Shown piece after piece: positions 36,305 to 44,844 of a DNA stretch of 64,000 nt. The position numbers and the translations under genes were made by a program. Every line of letters begins with the position of its first letter. The stretch's first letter is position 1. The DNA is from Pseudomonadota bacterium (lineage in GTDB: Bacteria; Pseudomonadota; Gammaproteobacteria; Pseudomonadales; Oceanobacteraceae), in contig JAIXHJ010000018.1 in the NCBI GenBank assembly GCA_030145845.1, positions 37,271 through 101,270 of the forward strand. The letters run 5' to 3'. Under the pieces are notes generated by a model. The model saw nothing but the letters and a program-made list of their open reading frames with translations. It was not told the DNA's origin and did not search any database.

Positions 36305-37045
36305 ATGGACCGCTGGTCGCTTGTCATCGTACTGCTGGCGGTCATTGCGGTTCTTATCGGCTTCTCCCTGGAAGGCGGGAGTATTGCTGCGCTGTGGAAC
36401 GGACCCGCTGCGCTGATTGTCTTCGGTGGTGGCATTTTCGCCACGCTGGTACAGTTGCCGTCTGCTCATTACCGGCCATTCCTCGCTCTGCTCTCCTGGC
36501 TGATTGCCCCTCCCCGTTATTCCCTTGATACCCTGTTAAGCAAATTGATGGCCTGTGGCAATGCCCTGCGTCGTGACGGTCCGCTGGCACTGGAAAAGGT
36601 TGCCTCCTCGGAACAGGACCCGGTACTGCGTAAAGCGCTGATGCTGCTGGCAGATGGTAACGATGCCGGGGCACTGGAATCGTCCCTGCTGCTGGAACTG
36701 AAAAGCCGGGCGCAGCGGGATGAAGAACTGGTCGGTGTACTGGATAACTTTGCCGGTTATCTGCCGACACTGGGAATCGTCGGTGCTGTTCTCGGGCTGA
36801 TGCAGGTGCTGTCGAGTATCAAACAGCCGGATGTACTGGCAGCCGGCATTGCGACCGCCTTCGTGGCGACATTTTACGGTGTGGCCAGTGCTAACCTGAT
36901 TGTGATTCCGCTGGCAAACACCCTGCGGCAAAGACTTGCCGTCCGTAACCGCTACTACGAGGCCATGATGCTGGGCATTGTCGACCTGCGTAACGGCACC
37001 AACCCCATGGCGCTGCATTACCGGCTGCAGGGGATTGTGCTGTGA
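36305..37045 (+). CDS. motC: Flagellar stator subunit MotC (MotA family)
   Basis: Proton-channel stator subunit. 246 residues with four membrane helices (first: LVIVLLAVIAVLIGFSLEGG) and the conserved GFLPTLGIVGAVLGL-like segment seen here as GYLPTLGIVGAVLGLMQVL. One base after cheB; overlaps motD. Confidence 0.94.
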   Translation: MDRWSLVIVLLAVIAVLIGFSLEGGSIAALWNGPAALIVFGGGIFATLVQLPSAHYRPFLALLSWLIAPPRYSLDTLLSKLMACGNALRRDGPLALEKVASSEQDPVLRKALMLLADGNDAGALESSLLLELKSRAQRDEELVGVLDNFAGYLPTLGIVGAVLGLMQVLSSIKQPDVLAAGIATAFVATFYGVASANLIVIPLANTLRQRLAVRNRYYEAMMLGIVDLRNGTNPMALHYRLQGIVL

Positions 37046-37719
37046 AACGCCCCGACCCGCACCGCTGGCTGGTCTCTTACGCCGACTACATGACGCTGCT
37101 GTGCGTGTTTTTTATCATGCTGTATGCCGTACAGCTGATTGATGATGAACAAGGTTCGGCGATCCGGACTGAGCTGGAAGGCCTGTTCTCGACTATCCTT
37201 CCTCCTGAGCCGGTTTACCCGCTGCAGCCGGGTACAGTGCTGGATAAAGGTAACGGTCTGCTGCCGCTGCTGGCAGATATCAGACAGGTGGCTCAATTTA
37301 TTCCGGAATCGGACGATATAAGAATTGAGGGCGATAAAGACTGGCTGACGGTATCGCTGAATGCCGATTTTTTATTTGCCCGTGGAGAGACCAGAATCCG
37401 TGACGAAGCGCTGCCGTTACTGCAGGCGATCGCCAGGGAACTGCAGCCTTACCCGTTCCCGATCAATGTTCAGGGACATGCCGATGATACCCCGGCCAAA
37501 GGTCTGACCAACTGGGAAATATCATCGTTGCGTGCCGCTTCGGTGGTGCAGAATCTGGCTCTCTATGGTGTGGCTCCGCAGCGAATGGCGGCTACGGGTC
37601 TGTCCTATTATCACCCGTTGGATAAGGGCGACTCAGAGGCGGCAAAAGCGCTGAACCGGAGAGTGGTTATTTACATGACCCAGGAAAATAATACTCCGTG
37701 GTCGCGCCCGGAGGAGTAA
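37042..37719 (+). CDS. motD: Flagellar stator subunit MotD (MotB family)
   Basis: Peptidoglycan-anchored stator subunit. 225 residues: short cytoplasmic N-terminus, one membrane helix with the proton-carrying Asp15 (SYADYMTLL), a plug region, and an OmpA domain (NVQGHADDTPAKG, NRRVVIYM). The GTG start overlaps the motC stop (GTGA), a classic coupled pair. Shorter than many MotB proteins because the N-terminal cytoplasmic part is brief. Confidence 0.94.
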   Translation: MKRPDPHRWLVSYADYMTLLCVFFIMLYAVQLIDDEQGSAIRTELEGLFSTILPPEPVYPLQPGTVLDKGNGLLPLLADIRQVAQFIPESDDIRIEGDKDWLTVSLNADFLFARGETRIRDEALPLLQAIARELQPYPFPINVQGHADDTPAKGLTNWEISSLRAASVVQNLALYGVAPQRMAATGLSYYHPLDKGDSEAAKALNRRVVIYMTQENNTPWSRPEE

Positions 37720-37794
37720 CCTGACACGATTTTTGCCTGTCAGGATAAACGTGCCGGTGATCCGGCAGGGCAAAGTTTAGGTAAGGTGAATCAA

Positions 37795-38577
37795 GTGCGG
37801 ATTTGGTCGATAGCAAATCAGAAGGGTGGTGTGGGTAAAACCACCAGTGTTGTAACGCTTGGCGGTCTGCTGGCTGAGCAGGGGAAACGTGTGCTGCTGG
37901 TGGACCTTGATCCTCATGGCTCGCTGACCAGTTACTTCAAACAGGACCCCGACAGCCTCGACCGCAGCCTCTACCACCTGTTCTTTGAACAGCGCTACAA
38001 AGACAAGGCGTTTATCCAGTCGATTCTCAAACCCACCAGTCTTGATAATGTATCCGTCCTGCCGGCCACCACCTCGCTGGCAACGCTGGAGCGTCAGGTC
38101 AGTGGTCAGGATGGTATGGGCTTGGTGCTGGCGCGCTCGCTGGCGCAGCTGTGGGATGAATACGACTATGCGCTGCTGGATACGCCACCGATTCTGGGGG
38201 TTCTGCTGGTCAACGCGCTGGCGGCCTGTCAGCAGCTGGTGATACCGACCCAGACCGAACATCTGGCACTGAAAGGTCTGGAACGTATGATTCATACCCT
38301 GAAAATGGTGATGCGCTCACAGAACCGGCAACTGCCTTTTACCATCGTCCCGACCCTGTTTGACCGCCGGACGCTGGCCTCCCTGACCACACTCAAGGAA
38401 ATGCGCCGCCTGTATCCGGAAGCCCTGTGGCAGGAGGCGGTACCGGTGGATACCCGTCTGCGTGATGCCAGTCATGAAGGTATTTTCCCGCATCAGCTGG
38501 ACAGCCAGGGGCGGGGTGTGCGCGCATACCGCCATCTGCTCAGCCTGCTGGAGGAGCCGGAGGCTGTCCGTGCGTGA
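37795..38577 (+). CDS. parA: Chemotaxis array placement ATPase ParA/ParC
   Basis: ParA-family ATPase that brings chemosensory arrays to the cell pole together with ParP. The GTG at 37795 (MRIWSIANQKGG) matches the family start and has TAAGGTGA five bases upstream; an in-frame GTG at 37786 is the alternative. Walker A NQKGGVGKTTS and VLLVDLDPHGSLTSYF are intact; 260 residues. Confidence 0.93.
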   Translation: MRIWSIANQKGGVGKTTSVVTLGGLLAEQGKRVLLVDLDPHGSLTSYFKQDPDSLDRSLYHLFFEQRYKDKAFIQSILKPTSLDNVSVLPATTSLATLERQVSGQDGMGLVLARSLAQLWDEYDYALLDTPPILGVLLVNALAACQQLVIPTQTEHLALKGLERMIHTLKMVMRSQNRQLPFTIVPTLFDRRTLASLTTLKEMRRLYPEALWQEAVPVDTRLRDASHEGIFPHQLDSQGRGVRAYRHLLSLLEEPEAVRA

Positions 38578-38587
38578 GGAGGCAGCC

Positions 38588-38911
38588 ATGGTCATGAATG
38601 ACCCGGTGAATGATTATCTGACCAGCCTGCTGTCAGACACTGGCGCTGTGCCCGGACAACATGTGAACTGGGACAGCCTGCTCAGTGGTGCGGTAAACAG
38701 CTCGCGTCTGCAGGAAGCGCTGGATTCCTGCTCGCTGGCGCCCGGTTTTGCCCCGCTTTGCCTGTTACAGCCCGGTGAGGGCAACCAGGCCGACCGGCGG
38801 GTGCAGCTGTTCCATATCCTCCATCATGTAACGGCTCTGCCGTATGGTCCGCTGAGGCGCTGTATGCTCACGGTGGCAAGGCCGTTTGCCGGGGAGGCCC
38901 GTCATGTCTGA
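38588..38911 (+). CDS. Unrecognised 107-residue protein between parA and parP
   Basis: No family recognised. The ATG at 38588 has GAGGAGG six bases upstream and the 3' end overlaps parP by 8 bases, so it is a genuine operon member. Residues 8-15 read NDYLTSLL, which resembles QDYLDQLL near the N-terminus of ParP, encoded next. The rest is short, without membrane segment, with Cys and Pro in the middle and a basic C-terminus. It could be a ParA- or CheA-contacting adaptor; this is speculation from the shared motif and position. Confidence 0.75.
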   Translation: MVMNDPVNDYLTSLLSDTGAVPGQHVNWDSLLSGAVNSSRLQEALDSCSLAPGFAPLCLLQPGEGNQADRRVQLFHILHHVTALPYGPLRRCMLTVARPFAGEARHV

Positions 38912-39713
38912 TCAGCCGCTTAAGACAGCTTCCGCCAATCAGGTTGATACGGTTCTTCAGGATTATCTTGATCAGTTGCTGGTAGCTGCTACTGCGGTGG
39001 CAGAGGAGCCGCTGACAAGTGCTCCGCCAGTCACGGAAAAAGTACAGCCGCAACCAGCCGCCAGTGAACCCGCAGAAAAGACGGCCCCGCCAGCTGTGGC
39101 CGTGAAAGATGCGCCGGTGGTCACCTATCTGCAGCAGAACCTGCACGTATCTGCACCGCTGCAGGAAACTGTGATCACGGATACGCCGGTGGCAGAAGTG
39201 GATGTCAAGGAATCGTCAGTTGAGGAGTTGTCGCCTGATATTGCTGCCCTGGCGTCATTAAACTGGCGATCCAGTCAGGGGATTGATTGTCTGATTTTCA
39301 AGGTGGCAGGGCTTAAGCTGGCGATTCCCCTGCCACTACTGGGTGGCGTGCATAATGTTACCGATAAAGTGACGCCTCTGTTTGGTCAGGCGGTCTGGTC
39401 ACTCGGCGTCTGGCAGGGTGAGAACGCCAAGCTGACGATTATCGACAGCGCGCAGCTGATTATGCCGGAGCGTCATATCCGGCTGTCTGATGAAGGCTAC
39501 AGTTTCTTTATCCAGCTCGACCGTTCACCGTGGGCTCTGGCCTGTCAGGAAATCTGCGATACGGTGACACTGGTGCATGACTCGATCAAATGGCGGGGTG
39601 AAACCAGCAAGCGCCCCTGGCTGGCCGGTACCGTTATTTCTGAAATGTGCGCTCTGGTCGACGTTCCCGGACTGCTGAAACTGCTGGAAGAGAACTCCCG
39701 CAAACGCGCCTGA
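38904..39713 (+). CDS. parP: CheW-domain polar-localization protein ParP
   Basis: Connects ParA to chemoreceptor arrays and CheA. The ATG at 38904 has GGGGAGG six bases upstream. 269 residues: N-terminal QDYLDQLL motif (19-26), a Pro/Ala/Glu-rich variable linker (about 30-115), and a CheW-like domain (about 125-265; CLIFKVAGLKLAIPLPLLGG). The parA-parP-cheW order is that of Vibrio and Pseudomonas. Confidence 0.9.
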   Translation: MSDQPLKTASANQVDTVLQDYLDQLLVAATAVAEEPLTSAPPVTEKVQPQPAASEPAEKTAPPAVAVKDAPVVTYLQQNLHVSAPLQETVITDTPVAEVDVKESSVEELSPDIAALASLNWRSSQGIDCLIFKVAGLKLAIPLPLLGGVHNVTDKVTPLFGQAVWSLGVWQGENAKLTIIDSAQLIMPERHIRLSDEGYSFFIQLDRSPWALACQEICDTVTLVHDSIKWRGETSKRPWLAGTVISEMCALVDVPGLLKLLEENSRKRA

Positions 39714-39733
39714 GCAGCACGGCCTGTGCTGCA
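39714..39733 (+). other. Short hairpin after parP
   Basis: GCAGCAC and GTGCTGC pair around a short loop directly after the parP stop. No T run follows, so termination here would be weak. Confidence 0.4.
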
Positions 39734-39767
39734 GTTATCCCACCTGAAAAAATTGCTGAAAATTAAC

Positions 39768-39782
39768 TGGTACACTTTGTGC
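39768..39782 (+). promoter_or_regulatory. Possible sigma-54-like promoter before cheW
   Basis: TGGTACACTTTGTGC keeps GG and GC with 10 bases between them but departs from the consensus at three other positions. It lies 131 bases upstream of cheW, in a 200-base gap that breaks the operon. Confidence 0.35.
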
Positions 39783-39913
39783 TCTGTTCTATAGTTAAGA
39801 AAGGTTCAATATGTTTTTTTGACACAGTCTGCAGAATTCCCCGGCTGTTATGCTCTGGCGGAGGGATTTCTTCACACGGTCATGGCATCGGCCTTTCTTA
39901 GCGAGGATGTTTT

Positions 39914-40396
39914 ATGTCAGCGATTGCCGGAAATAAAGCGGCGGAAGATCCGGTCCTTCAGTGGGTCACCTTCCGTCTGGAAAATGAGACTTACGGAATT
40001 AATGTAATGCAGGTGCAGGAAGTTCTGCGTTACAGCGAAATTGCCCCGGTTCCCGGAGCACCCCCGTATGTTCTTGGCATTATTAACCTGCGGGGCAATG
40101 TGGTGACGGTGATTGATACCCGTCTCCGGTTTGGCCTGCCAACCGCTGAAACCACTGATCAGACGCGCATTGTAATTATCGAAGCGGAAAATCAGGTGGT
40201 CGGAATCCTCGTCGATGCGGTGGCTGAAGTGGTTTATCTGCGTCAGTCGGAAATTGAAACCACTCCGAATGTCGGCAACGAGGAAAGTGCCAAGTTTATA
40301 CAGGGCGTCTGTCACAAGAACGACGAGCTGTTAATCCTGGTGGACCTTGAGAAACTCATGACTGACGAGGAGTGGACAGAACTTCAGGGTCTCTGA
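39914..40396 (+). CDS. cheW: Chemotaxis coupling protein CheW (main system)
   Basis: Couples receptors to the CheA at 33039. 160 residues, one CheW domain (YGINVMQVQEVLRY, YVLGIINLRGNVVTVIDTRL, GILVDAVAEVV). The ATG follows GAGGATGTTTT. Confidence 0.96.
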   Translation: MSAIAGNKAAEDPVLQWVTFRLENETYGINVMQVQEVLRYSEIAPVPGAPPYVLGIINLRGNVVTVIDTRLRFGLPTAETTDQTRIVIIEAENQVVGILVDAVAEVVYLRQSEIETTPNVGNEESAKFIQGVCHKNDELLILVDLEKLMTDEEWTELQGL

Positions 40397-40398
40397 TT

Positions 40399-40788
40399 AT
40401 GATCTCTCTGTCACTCATGCACTGGTTATTGATTGGAAATATGGGACTGATGCTGCTGGTGGGCGGCTTTATGGTAGCGCTGAAACGCCAGCAGCAGAAA
40501 GATGCCCAACGGCTGGATGAAGCCGTTACCGGGTTGCGTCAGGCTCATCAGGCAATCAGTAAAAGTGCGGTTGGTATGGGGCGCAAGCTGCGCCAGCTGG
40601 ATGGCCGGGTGCAACAGGCCGAACGCCGGGTGACAATGCCAACGACCGATGAAGCCACCTATCATCAGGCTGCACGTCTGGTCGGTCTGGGCGCCAGCGC
40701 CAGTGATCTGGTGGATAACTGTGGTATGGCCCGTGGCGAAGCCGAGTTACTGGTATCGCTGAAACGTCAGCCGGCACACGCACACTGA
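40399..40788 (+). CDS. DUF2802 membrane-anchored protein
   Basis: 129 residues beginning at the ATG at 40399, two bases after cheW. One N-terminal membrane helix (about 5-25), a charged coiled coil (about 30-80) and a C-terminal small domain with ARLVGLGASASDLVDNCGMA, a helix-turn-helix-like segment. A DUF2802 gene directly follows cheW in Pseudomonas flagellar clusters; its function is not known. Confidence 0.85.
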   Translation: MISLSLMHWLLIGNMGLMLLVGGFMVALKRQQQKDAQRLDEAVTGLRQAHQAISKSAVGMGRKLRQLDGRVQQAERRVTMPTTDEATYHQAARLVGLGASASDLVDNCGMARGEAELLVSLKRQPAHAH

Positions 40789-40803
40789 CAGCGGGCAGAG
40801 ATA

Positions 40804-40830
40804 ACAGAACAGGCGCCTGGCCTGTTCTGT
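40804..40830 (+). terminator. Strong hairpin closing the motility island
   Basis: A perfect 11-bp stem ACAGAACAGGC/GCCTGTTCTGT with a five-base loop lies 15 bases after the DUF2802 gene. The T run is poor, but position and stability suggest a transcript end. Confidence 0.7.
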
Positions 40831-40846
40831 GTTATGTCACTTCTTA

Positions 40847-40874
40847 TTGCCGTCCGTTTTCAACGCTTTATAAC
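40847..40874 (+). promoter_or_regulatory. Sigma-70 promoter before the small secreted protein gene
   Basis: TTGCCG (40847-40852) and TATAAC (40869-40874) are 16 bases apart, 67 bases before the ATG at 40942. Confidence 0.6.
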
Positions 40875-40941
40875 AAAACAATCCATCCGGGCACCAGCCT
40901 GACTTCTATACTGCAGTTATGAGATCCGCGGGAGGTGACTT

Positions 40942-41214
40942 ATGACTCAGTCTGTAAACCTGCTCAGAGCAGGCTTCATCGCGATAACCATGCTGCTGGT
41001 CAGTGGCGGGCTGTTGTCGGCAGAATCCGGTAATAGATCCCCCGTGGCAGAGTCCGGCCTTACCAGTCTGATCCGTAATGCCGTTTTTATGGAGAGGACG
41101 CCTGAATTTACCGATCTTTATATTATTCAGACCTGGGATAAGGGCCGGCAGATTGTGATCTATTGCAACGCCGCCTACTGCTACAAACAGCACGGCCATC
41201 AGGCCACGGTCTGA
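40942..41214 (+). CDS. Small secreted or periplasmic protein of unknown function
   Basis: 90 residues, no recognised family. A signal peptide or anchor occupies about residues 8-27 (AGFIAITMLLVSGGLLSA). The mature part has a possible disulfide pair in VIYCNAAYCYKQ. GGGAGGTGA seven bases before the ATG supports the start. It is a single gene with its own promoter, between the motility island and a convergent MAPEG gene. Confidence 0.75.
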   Translation: MTQSVNLLRAGFIAITMLLVSGGLLSAESGNRSPVAESGLTSLIRNAVFMERTPEFTDLYIIQTWDKGRQIVIYCNAAYCYKQHGHQATV

Positions 41215-41244
41215 GTGGCCCTCTGACCGGGATATCAATCCGTT

Positions 41245-41619
41245 TCAGCTGCCGCTGACAAACAGAGCGATCACAACACCCAGACCAGCCATCCAGGCAA
41301 GGGAGCGCAGGGGGGCCAGATTGGCCAGATACAGCGCGCCGTAGATAATACGCAGAACGATGAAGGCAACCGCCAGCATGTCGATGGTTGACTGAGCGGC
41401 ACCGCTCAGATGAGCAATGATGACCGCAGCGGCAAAGGGTGGAAAGGCCTCAAAGCCGTTCAGCTGAGCCCAGTGGGCGCGCTTGCGGTATCCCTCCTGT
41501 TTTTCCAGAAATTCCCGTGGTGAATAATTGTTGTAGCGCCGGCCGCCGGTTTTGGCCAGCAGGGTAAATACGTAGGGCAGCAGAGCCGCGGCGAGTACAC
41601 ACCAGTATCCTGTTGTCAT
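41245..41619 (-). CDS. MAPEG family membrane protein
   Basis: Family of small membrane proteins that includes microsomal glutathione transferases. 124 residues from the ATG at 41619 (MTTGYWCVLAAALLPYVFTL), behind AGGAAC. Four membrane helices; conserved RAHWAQLNGFEAFPPFAAAV between helices 1 and 2. Bacterial members of this subgroup have no assigned substrate. Confidence 0.9.
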   Translation of the reverse strand: MTTGYWCVLAAALLPYVFTLLAKTGGRRYNNYSPREFLEKQEGYRKRAHWAQLNGFEAFPPFAAAVIIAHLSGAAQSTIDMLAVAFIVLRIIYGALYLANLAPLRSLAWMAGLGVVIALFVSGS

Positions 41620-41653
41620 TTTTATGTTCCTGTTGTTATTGCGGGATTTGGCT

Positions 41654-41679
41654 GTCCCGGTCCGCTGATGAACCGGGAC
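41654..41679. other. Hairpin between the MAPEG and DUF962 genes
   Basis: Perfect 8-bp stem GTCCCGGT/ACCGGGAC with a 10-base loop; no T run on either side. Confidence 0.5.
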
Positions 41680-41723
41680 CGGCAGATTTGTAACCGAATT
41701 TCTGCCACAGCAGAAGGTGATGC

Positions 41724-41752
41724 TGTGCCGGATTACATGTGTGTCCGGCACA
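41724..41752. terminator. Hairpin downstream of the DUF962 gene
   Basis: Perfect 9-bp stem TGTGCCGGA/TCCGGCACA with an 11-base loop, 15 bases past the end of the minus-strand gene. T-rich sequence follows only on the + side, so its role as a terminator for the minus-strand gene is uncertain. Confidence 0.5.
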
Positions 41753-41767
41753 CTTTTCTGCACAGGC

Positions 41768-42244
41768 TCAGGAATAGGGAATGCCCAGGCGACGGTAAAT
41801 AAACCCCATCAGCCAGGCGGGGCCGATCAGCAGGAACTGGATATCTTTGAAGAAAGAGGGCTTCTGCCCTTCGATGTGATGGCCGATAAACTGGAATATC
41901 CACAGCACGACGAAAGACACTGCACAGACCAGCCATAATGGCGCTGCATCCAGTTGCTCATACCAGGCCAGCAGAGCGCAGCTGGCAAAGGTAAACAGAC
42001 CCAGGCCGATGGCCAGACTGAATGACAGGCGCAGGTAAAAAGCCACGACCAACAGCGCTGACAGAGTTGCCCAGTTGAGGTAGGGTATGGCGTTAAAGGC
42101 TGCCGGAACCGGCAGTTCCCATAGCAACCCCATAATGACAATAAAAATCAGTGGCACGCAGATCCAGTGAATGAATTTATTAGTGGGATTCTGATGACTT
42201 TCACCATATTCCCCGAACCATTGATCGGCCGTTTTTCTGCTCAT
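41768..42244 (-). CDS. DUF962 / Mpo1-like membrane protein
   Basis: 158 residues with four hydrophobic segments. The conserved His residues of the Mpo1 family are visible: His17 in SHQNPTNKFIHW, His26, and the pair in FIGHHIEGQKPSFF. Yeast Mpo1 is an Fe(II)-dependent 2-hydroxy fatty acid dioxygenase; whether the bacterial protein does the same is not established. Divergent from the AraC gene. Confidence 0.88.
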   Translation of the reverse strand: MSRKTADQWFGEYGESHQNPTNKFIHWICVPLIFIVIMGLLWELPVPAAFNAIPYLNWATLSALLVVAFYLRLSFSLAIGLGLFTFASCALLAWYEQLDAAPLWLVCAVSFVVLWIFQFIGHHIEGQKPSFFKDIQFLLIGPAWLMGFIYRRLGIPYS

Positions 42245-42356
42245 GCTGACATCCTCTTGTTGTTATGATGTTGGACTCACGAATCATACCGGTAAACACA
42301 GCAGCGGGCTTGTCCGGCAGAGCCATAAGGTTTGACCCGGGGAGTCAGAGAACAGG

Positions 42357-43361
42357 ATGATGGCCGAAAAAACTGTATCTGTATTATGGATCAAAGCCCT
42401 GTTGCAGGGAGCTGAACAGCAGGGTCTGGATCCTGCCGGTCTGCTGCAGACGGCGGATATTGATGCGGCTTTACTGCACAGCCCGTATGCCCGGGTCAGT
42501 CTCACCAATACACTGCGTCTCTGGCGGGCAGCCGAAGCTCTGTGCCCGGTTCAGGATTTCGGGCTGCTGATGGGCGAGCTGGTCAAGCCGGCGCATTTCC
42601 AGTTATTTGCCCTGATTCTGATGCACAGTGAAAGTCTTGGCTCAGCATTTGAAAAGTCGATCCGTTATACCCGTGTACTGAGTGACGGCGGTCGCTATTT
42701 TCTGGATCGCGACGGGGATGAAGCCTGTCTGCGTTATGAACCGCAGGCGGCGGATTTCAGTCGTCACCAGGTGGATGCGGTACTGGTTCTGCTGCGCAAT
42801 TTTGCCGCCTGGCTGATCTGCCGGCCGGTGAGCCTGCGGCGGGTCGAGTTCTGCCATGCGCCACCGGCGGACCTCAGCCAGTACCAACGTATTTTTGCGG
42901 CGCCGCTGCAGTTTTCTGCATCACGTAATGCGCTGGTGTTTGCCGCCGATATTCTGGACGAGCCGCTGGCACTGGGTGATGAAAAACTGGCGGCTATGCA
43001 TGAGCAGATGCTTGAGCAGCAGTTGCAGGCACTGCAGCAGGAGGATGCTGCCGGACTGACGCGGCATTTCCTGCTCAACAGTGACGATCTGGCTGTTGAC
43101 CGTGATCAGCTGGCTCAGCAGCTGCAGATGAGTGGCCGCACCCTGCAGCGCAAGCTGCAGGAATGTGGCACCAGCTTTCAGCAGTTGCTGAATGAAGAGC
43201 GCCGGCGCCGGGCCTGTGCGCTGCTGCTGTCCACCGATTACCCGCTGACCCGAATCAGTGAACAGCTGGGCTTTTCTGAAAGCAGTGCCTTTACCCGGGC
43301 ATTCCGCCGCTGGGAAGCCATGGCGCCGCTGGAATACCGGCAGTTGAAAGGAGCAGGCTGA
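42357..43361 (+). CDS. AraC-family transcriptional regulator
   Basis: 334 residues: an arabinose-binding-like N-terminal domain (about 15-210, the PF12625 type) and a C-terminal double helix-turn-helix (about 235-330; DQLAQQLQMSGRTLQRKLQE, FSESSAFTRAFRRWEAMAPL). Regulators of this type often control lipid or amino-acid catabolism genes. The start is either of two adjacent ATGs (42357 or 42360) behind AACAGG. The target is unknown; the neighbouring minus-strand genes are candidates. Confidence 0.93.
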   Translation: MMAEKTVSVLWIKALLQGAEQQGLDPAGLLQTADIDAALLHSPYARVSLTNTLRLWRAAEALCPVQDFGLLMGELVKPAHFQLFALILMHSESLGSAFEKSIRYTRVLSDGGRYFLDRDGDEACLRYEPQAADFSRHQVDAVLVLLRNFAAWLICRPVSLRRVEFCHAPPADLSQYQRIFAAPLQFSASRNALVFAADILDEPLALGDEKLAAMHEQMLEQQLQALQQEDAAGLTRHFLLNSDDLAVDRDQLAQQLQMSGRTLQRKLQECGTSFQQLLNEERRRRACALLLSTDYPLTRISEQLGFSESSAFTRAFRRWEAMAPLEYRQLKGAG

Positions 43362-43364
43362 AGC

Positions 43365-44267
43365 TCAGAAGCGCCAGCTGAGACCGCTGCGCAGGCCGTA
43401 TTCCAGCTGACTGCTGCTATCTGCTCTGACGGTATCACCGTCATGGCTGCCATTGAACTGCAGGCGAGAGAACGTCGCTCCGGCAGAAACAAAATAATGC
43501 AGATAGCGGCCGGCAGGATAACGCCAGTAAAGTCCGGCGTGGAGTTCCAGCTGGATGAAATCGTTATTACCTCCGGCACGGTTGAGCGCTGGCGTGGTGC
43601 CATCGTTCAGCGCCTGTCCCTGACCGATCAGCAGATGGCCGACCGGCTGCAGTCCGCGGCCACTGACTGAACGTTCGACCCCCAGCAGCCAGCTGGTCAG
43701 TTTTGCCCGTGCCAGCTCGTCTTCACCATGAATGCTCACCAGCAGGGGGGCAAACTGTTCGCGGTAGCCGAGCCAGACGGATGTGAAGGGAGTATTCAGG
43801 GCTCTCAGATCCAGCTCTGCAGCAATCTGCCGCCGTTCACTGTCGGCAACCACGGTCTGGCCGGCGGTCAGCGGACTGTCAGCCATGCTGATGGCTTTGT
43901 CCAGCTGCAGCGACTGCTGCAGATAGCGGTATTCTGCGCGCAGGCCCAGTACGGCCTGTTGCAGGCGGTAAACCGGTAAGCGCAGGCTGCCTTTGCGGTA
44001 ACGCAGATACCCTTCACTGCGCGACAGCGTGGTGGGCAGGCCCTGTTCGTAAAAGACATCCGGCAAAGCCGGCAGCCAGCGGCGTTGTTGCGGATGCAGG
44101 GGCGATTGCCAGAAACAAGTGGCGGTAAGGGCCTGATCTCCCTGTTCGCGGAAGGCGTTACCGGCATTCATGGGCAGCCATTGCCAGCCACCACCGCAAT
44201 CGATATAAACGGCCCGGGCTGTGGCAGGTAAAAGCAGTAATACAAGGGAAAGAAAGACAATTTTCAT
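43365..44267 (-). CDS. Predicted outer-membrane beta-barrel protein, unrecognised
   Basis: 300 residues with a cleavable signal peptide (MKIVFLSLVLLLLPATARA). The mature part alternates polar and hydrophobic residues in strand-like blocks rich in Tyr, Trp, Leu and Arg and ends in Trp-Arg-Phe, the C-terminal aromatic typical of Bam substrates. Two Cys (near residues 24 and 51) may form a disulfide. No family recognised. It converges on the AraC gene with a gap of only 3 bases. Confidence 0.7.
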   Translation of the reverse strand: MKIVFLSLVLLLLPATARAVYIDCGGGWQWLPMNAGNAFREQGDQALTATCFWQSPLHPQQRRWLPALPDVFYEQGLPTTLSRSEGYLRYRKGSLRLPVYRLQQAVLGLRAEYRYLQQSLQLDKAISMADSPLTAGQTVVADSERRQIAAELDLRALNTPFTSVWLGYREQFAPLLVSIHGEDELARAKLTSWLLGVERSVSGRGLQPVGHLLIGQGQALNDGTTPALNRAGGNNDFIQLELHAGLYWRYPAGRYLHYFVSAGATFSRLQFNGSHDGDTVRADSSSQLEYGLRSGLSWRF

Positions 44268-44289
44268 AGTGCCTTTATCGGCACAGGCA

Positions 44290-44318
44290 GGGCGGAGTTG
44301 AGAAAAATCTCTCCGCCC
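44290..44318. terminator. Stem-loop downstream of bcp
   Basis: GGGCGGAG (44290-44297) pairs with CTCCGCCC (44311-44318), and CAGG/CCTG can extend the stem. It lies 8 bases beyond the bcp stop on the minus strand. Confidence 0.6.
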
Positions 44319-44326
44319 CTGTGTGA

Positions 44327-44800
44327 TTACATGCTGCGCAGAATGTCCAGCAGGTCGTCGTGGTGGGTCTTGGTTTTTACCTTGGCCATGATGTGACGCA
44401 GAACACCCTGTTCATCAATGATAAAGGTGACGCGGTGGATACCAACGTATTCCTTGCCCATGAATTTCTTCAGCGCCCACACCCCATAGGCTTCGGCAAT
44501 GCTGTGGTCTTCATCGGACAGCAGATCGAAGTTCAGTTCCTGCTTGTCGATAAATTTCTGCAGCCGTGCCGGTGCGTCGGGGCTGATGCCGAGCACGACA
44601 GTGTTGAGGGCATCGTATTCCCCGCGGGTGTCACGGATGCCACAGGCCTGAGTGGTGCAGCCTGGTGTCATGGCTTTGGGGTAGAAATACAGCACGACTT
44701 TTTTGCCGCGCAGGCTGTCCAGGGTAACGGTTTCTGAATTCTGGTTCAGGGCAGAAAATGCCGGAGCTGGTTTATCCAGTGGCGGAAAATCAAGACTCAT
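44327..44800 (-). CDS. bcp: Thiol peroxidase Bcp (peroxiredoxin Q)
   Basis: Reduces peroxides at the expense of thioredoxin. 157 residues; peroxidatic Cys48 and resolving Cys53 in MTPGCTTQACGIRD, the pattern of E. coli Bcp. Normal length, single gene flanked by hairpins. Confidence 0.95.
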   Translation of the reverse strand: MSLDFPPLDKPAPAFSALNQNSETVTLDSLRGKKVVLYFYPKAMTPGCTTQACGIRDTRGEYDALNTVVLGISPDAPARLQKFIDKQELNFDLLSDEDHSIAEAYGVWALKKFMGKEYVGIHRVTFIIDEQGVLRHIMAKVKTKTHHDDLLDILRSM

Positions 44801-44844
44801 GGAATGACCTCAGTAAACGATAGTGAAAACCGTCGCTAAGGCTA

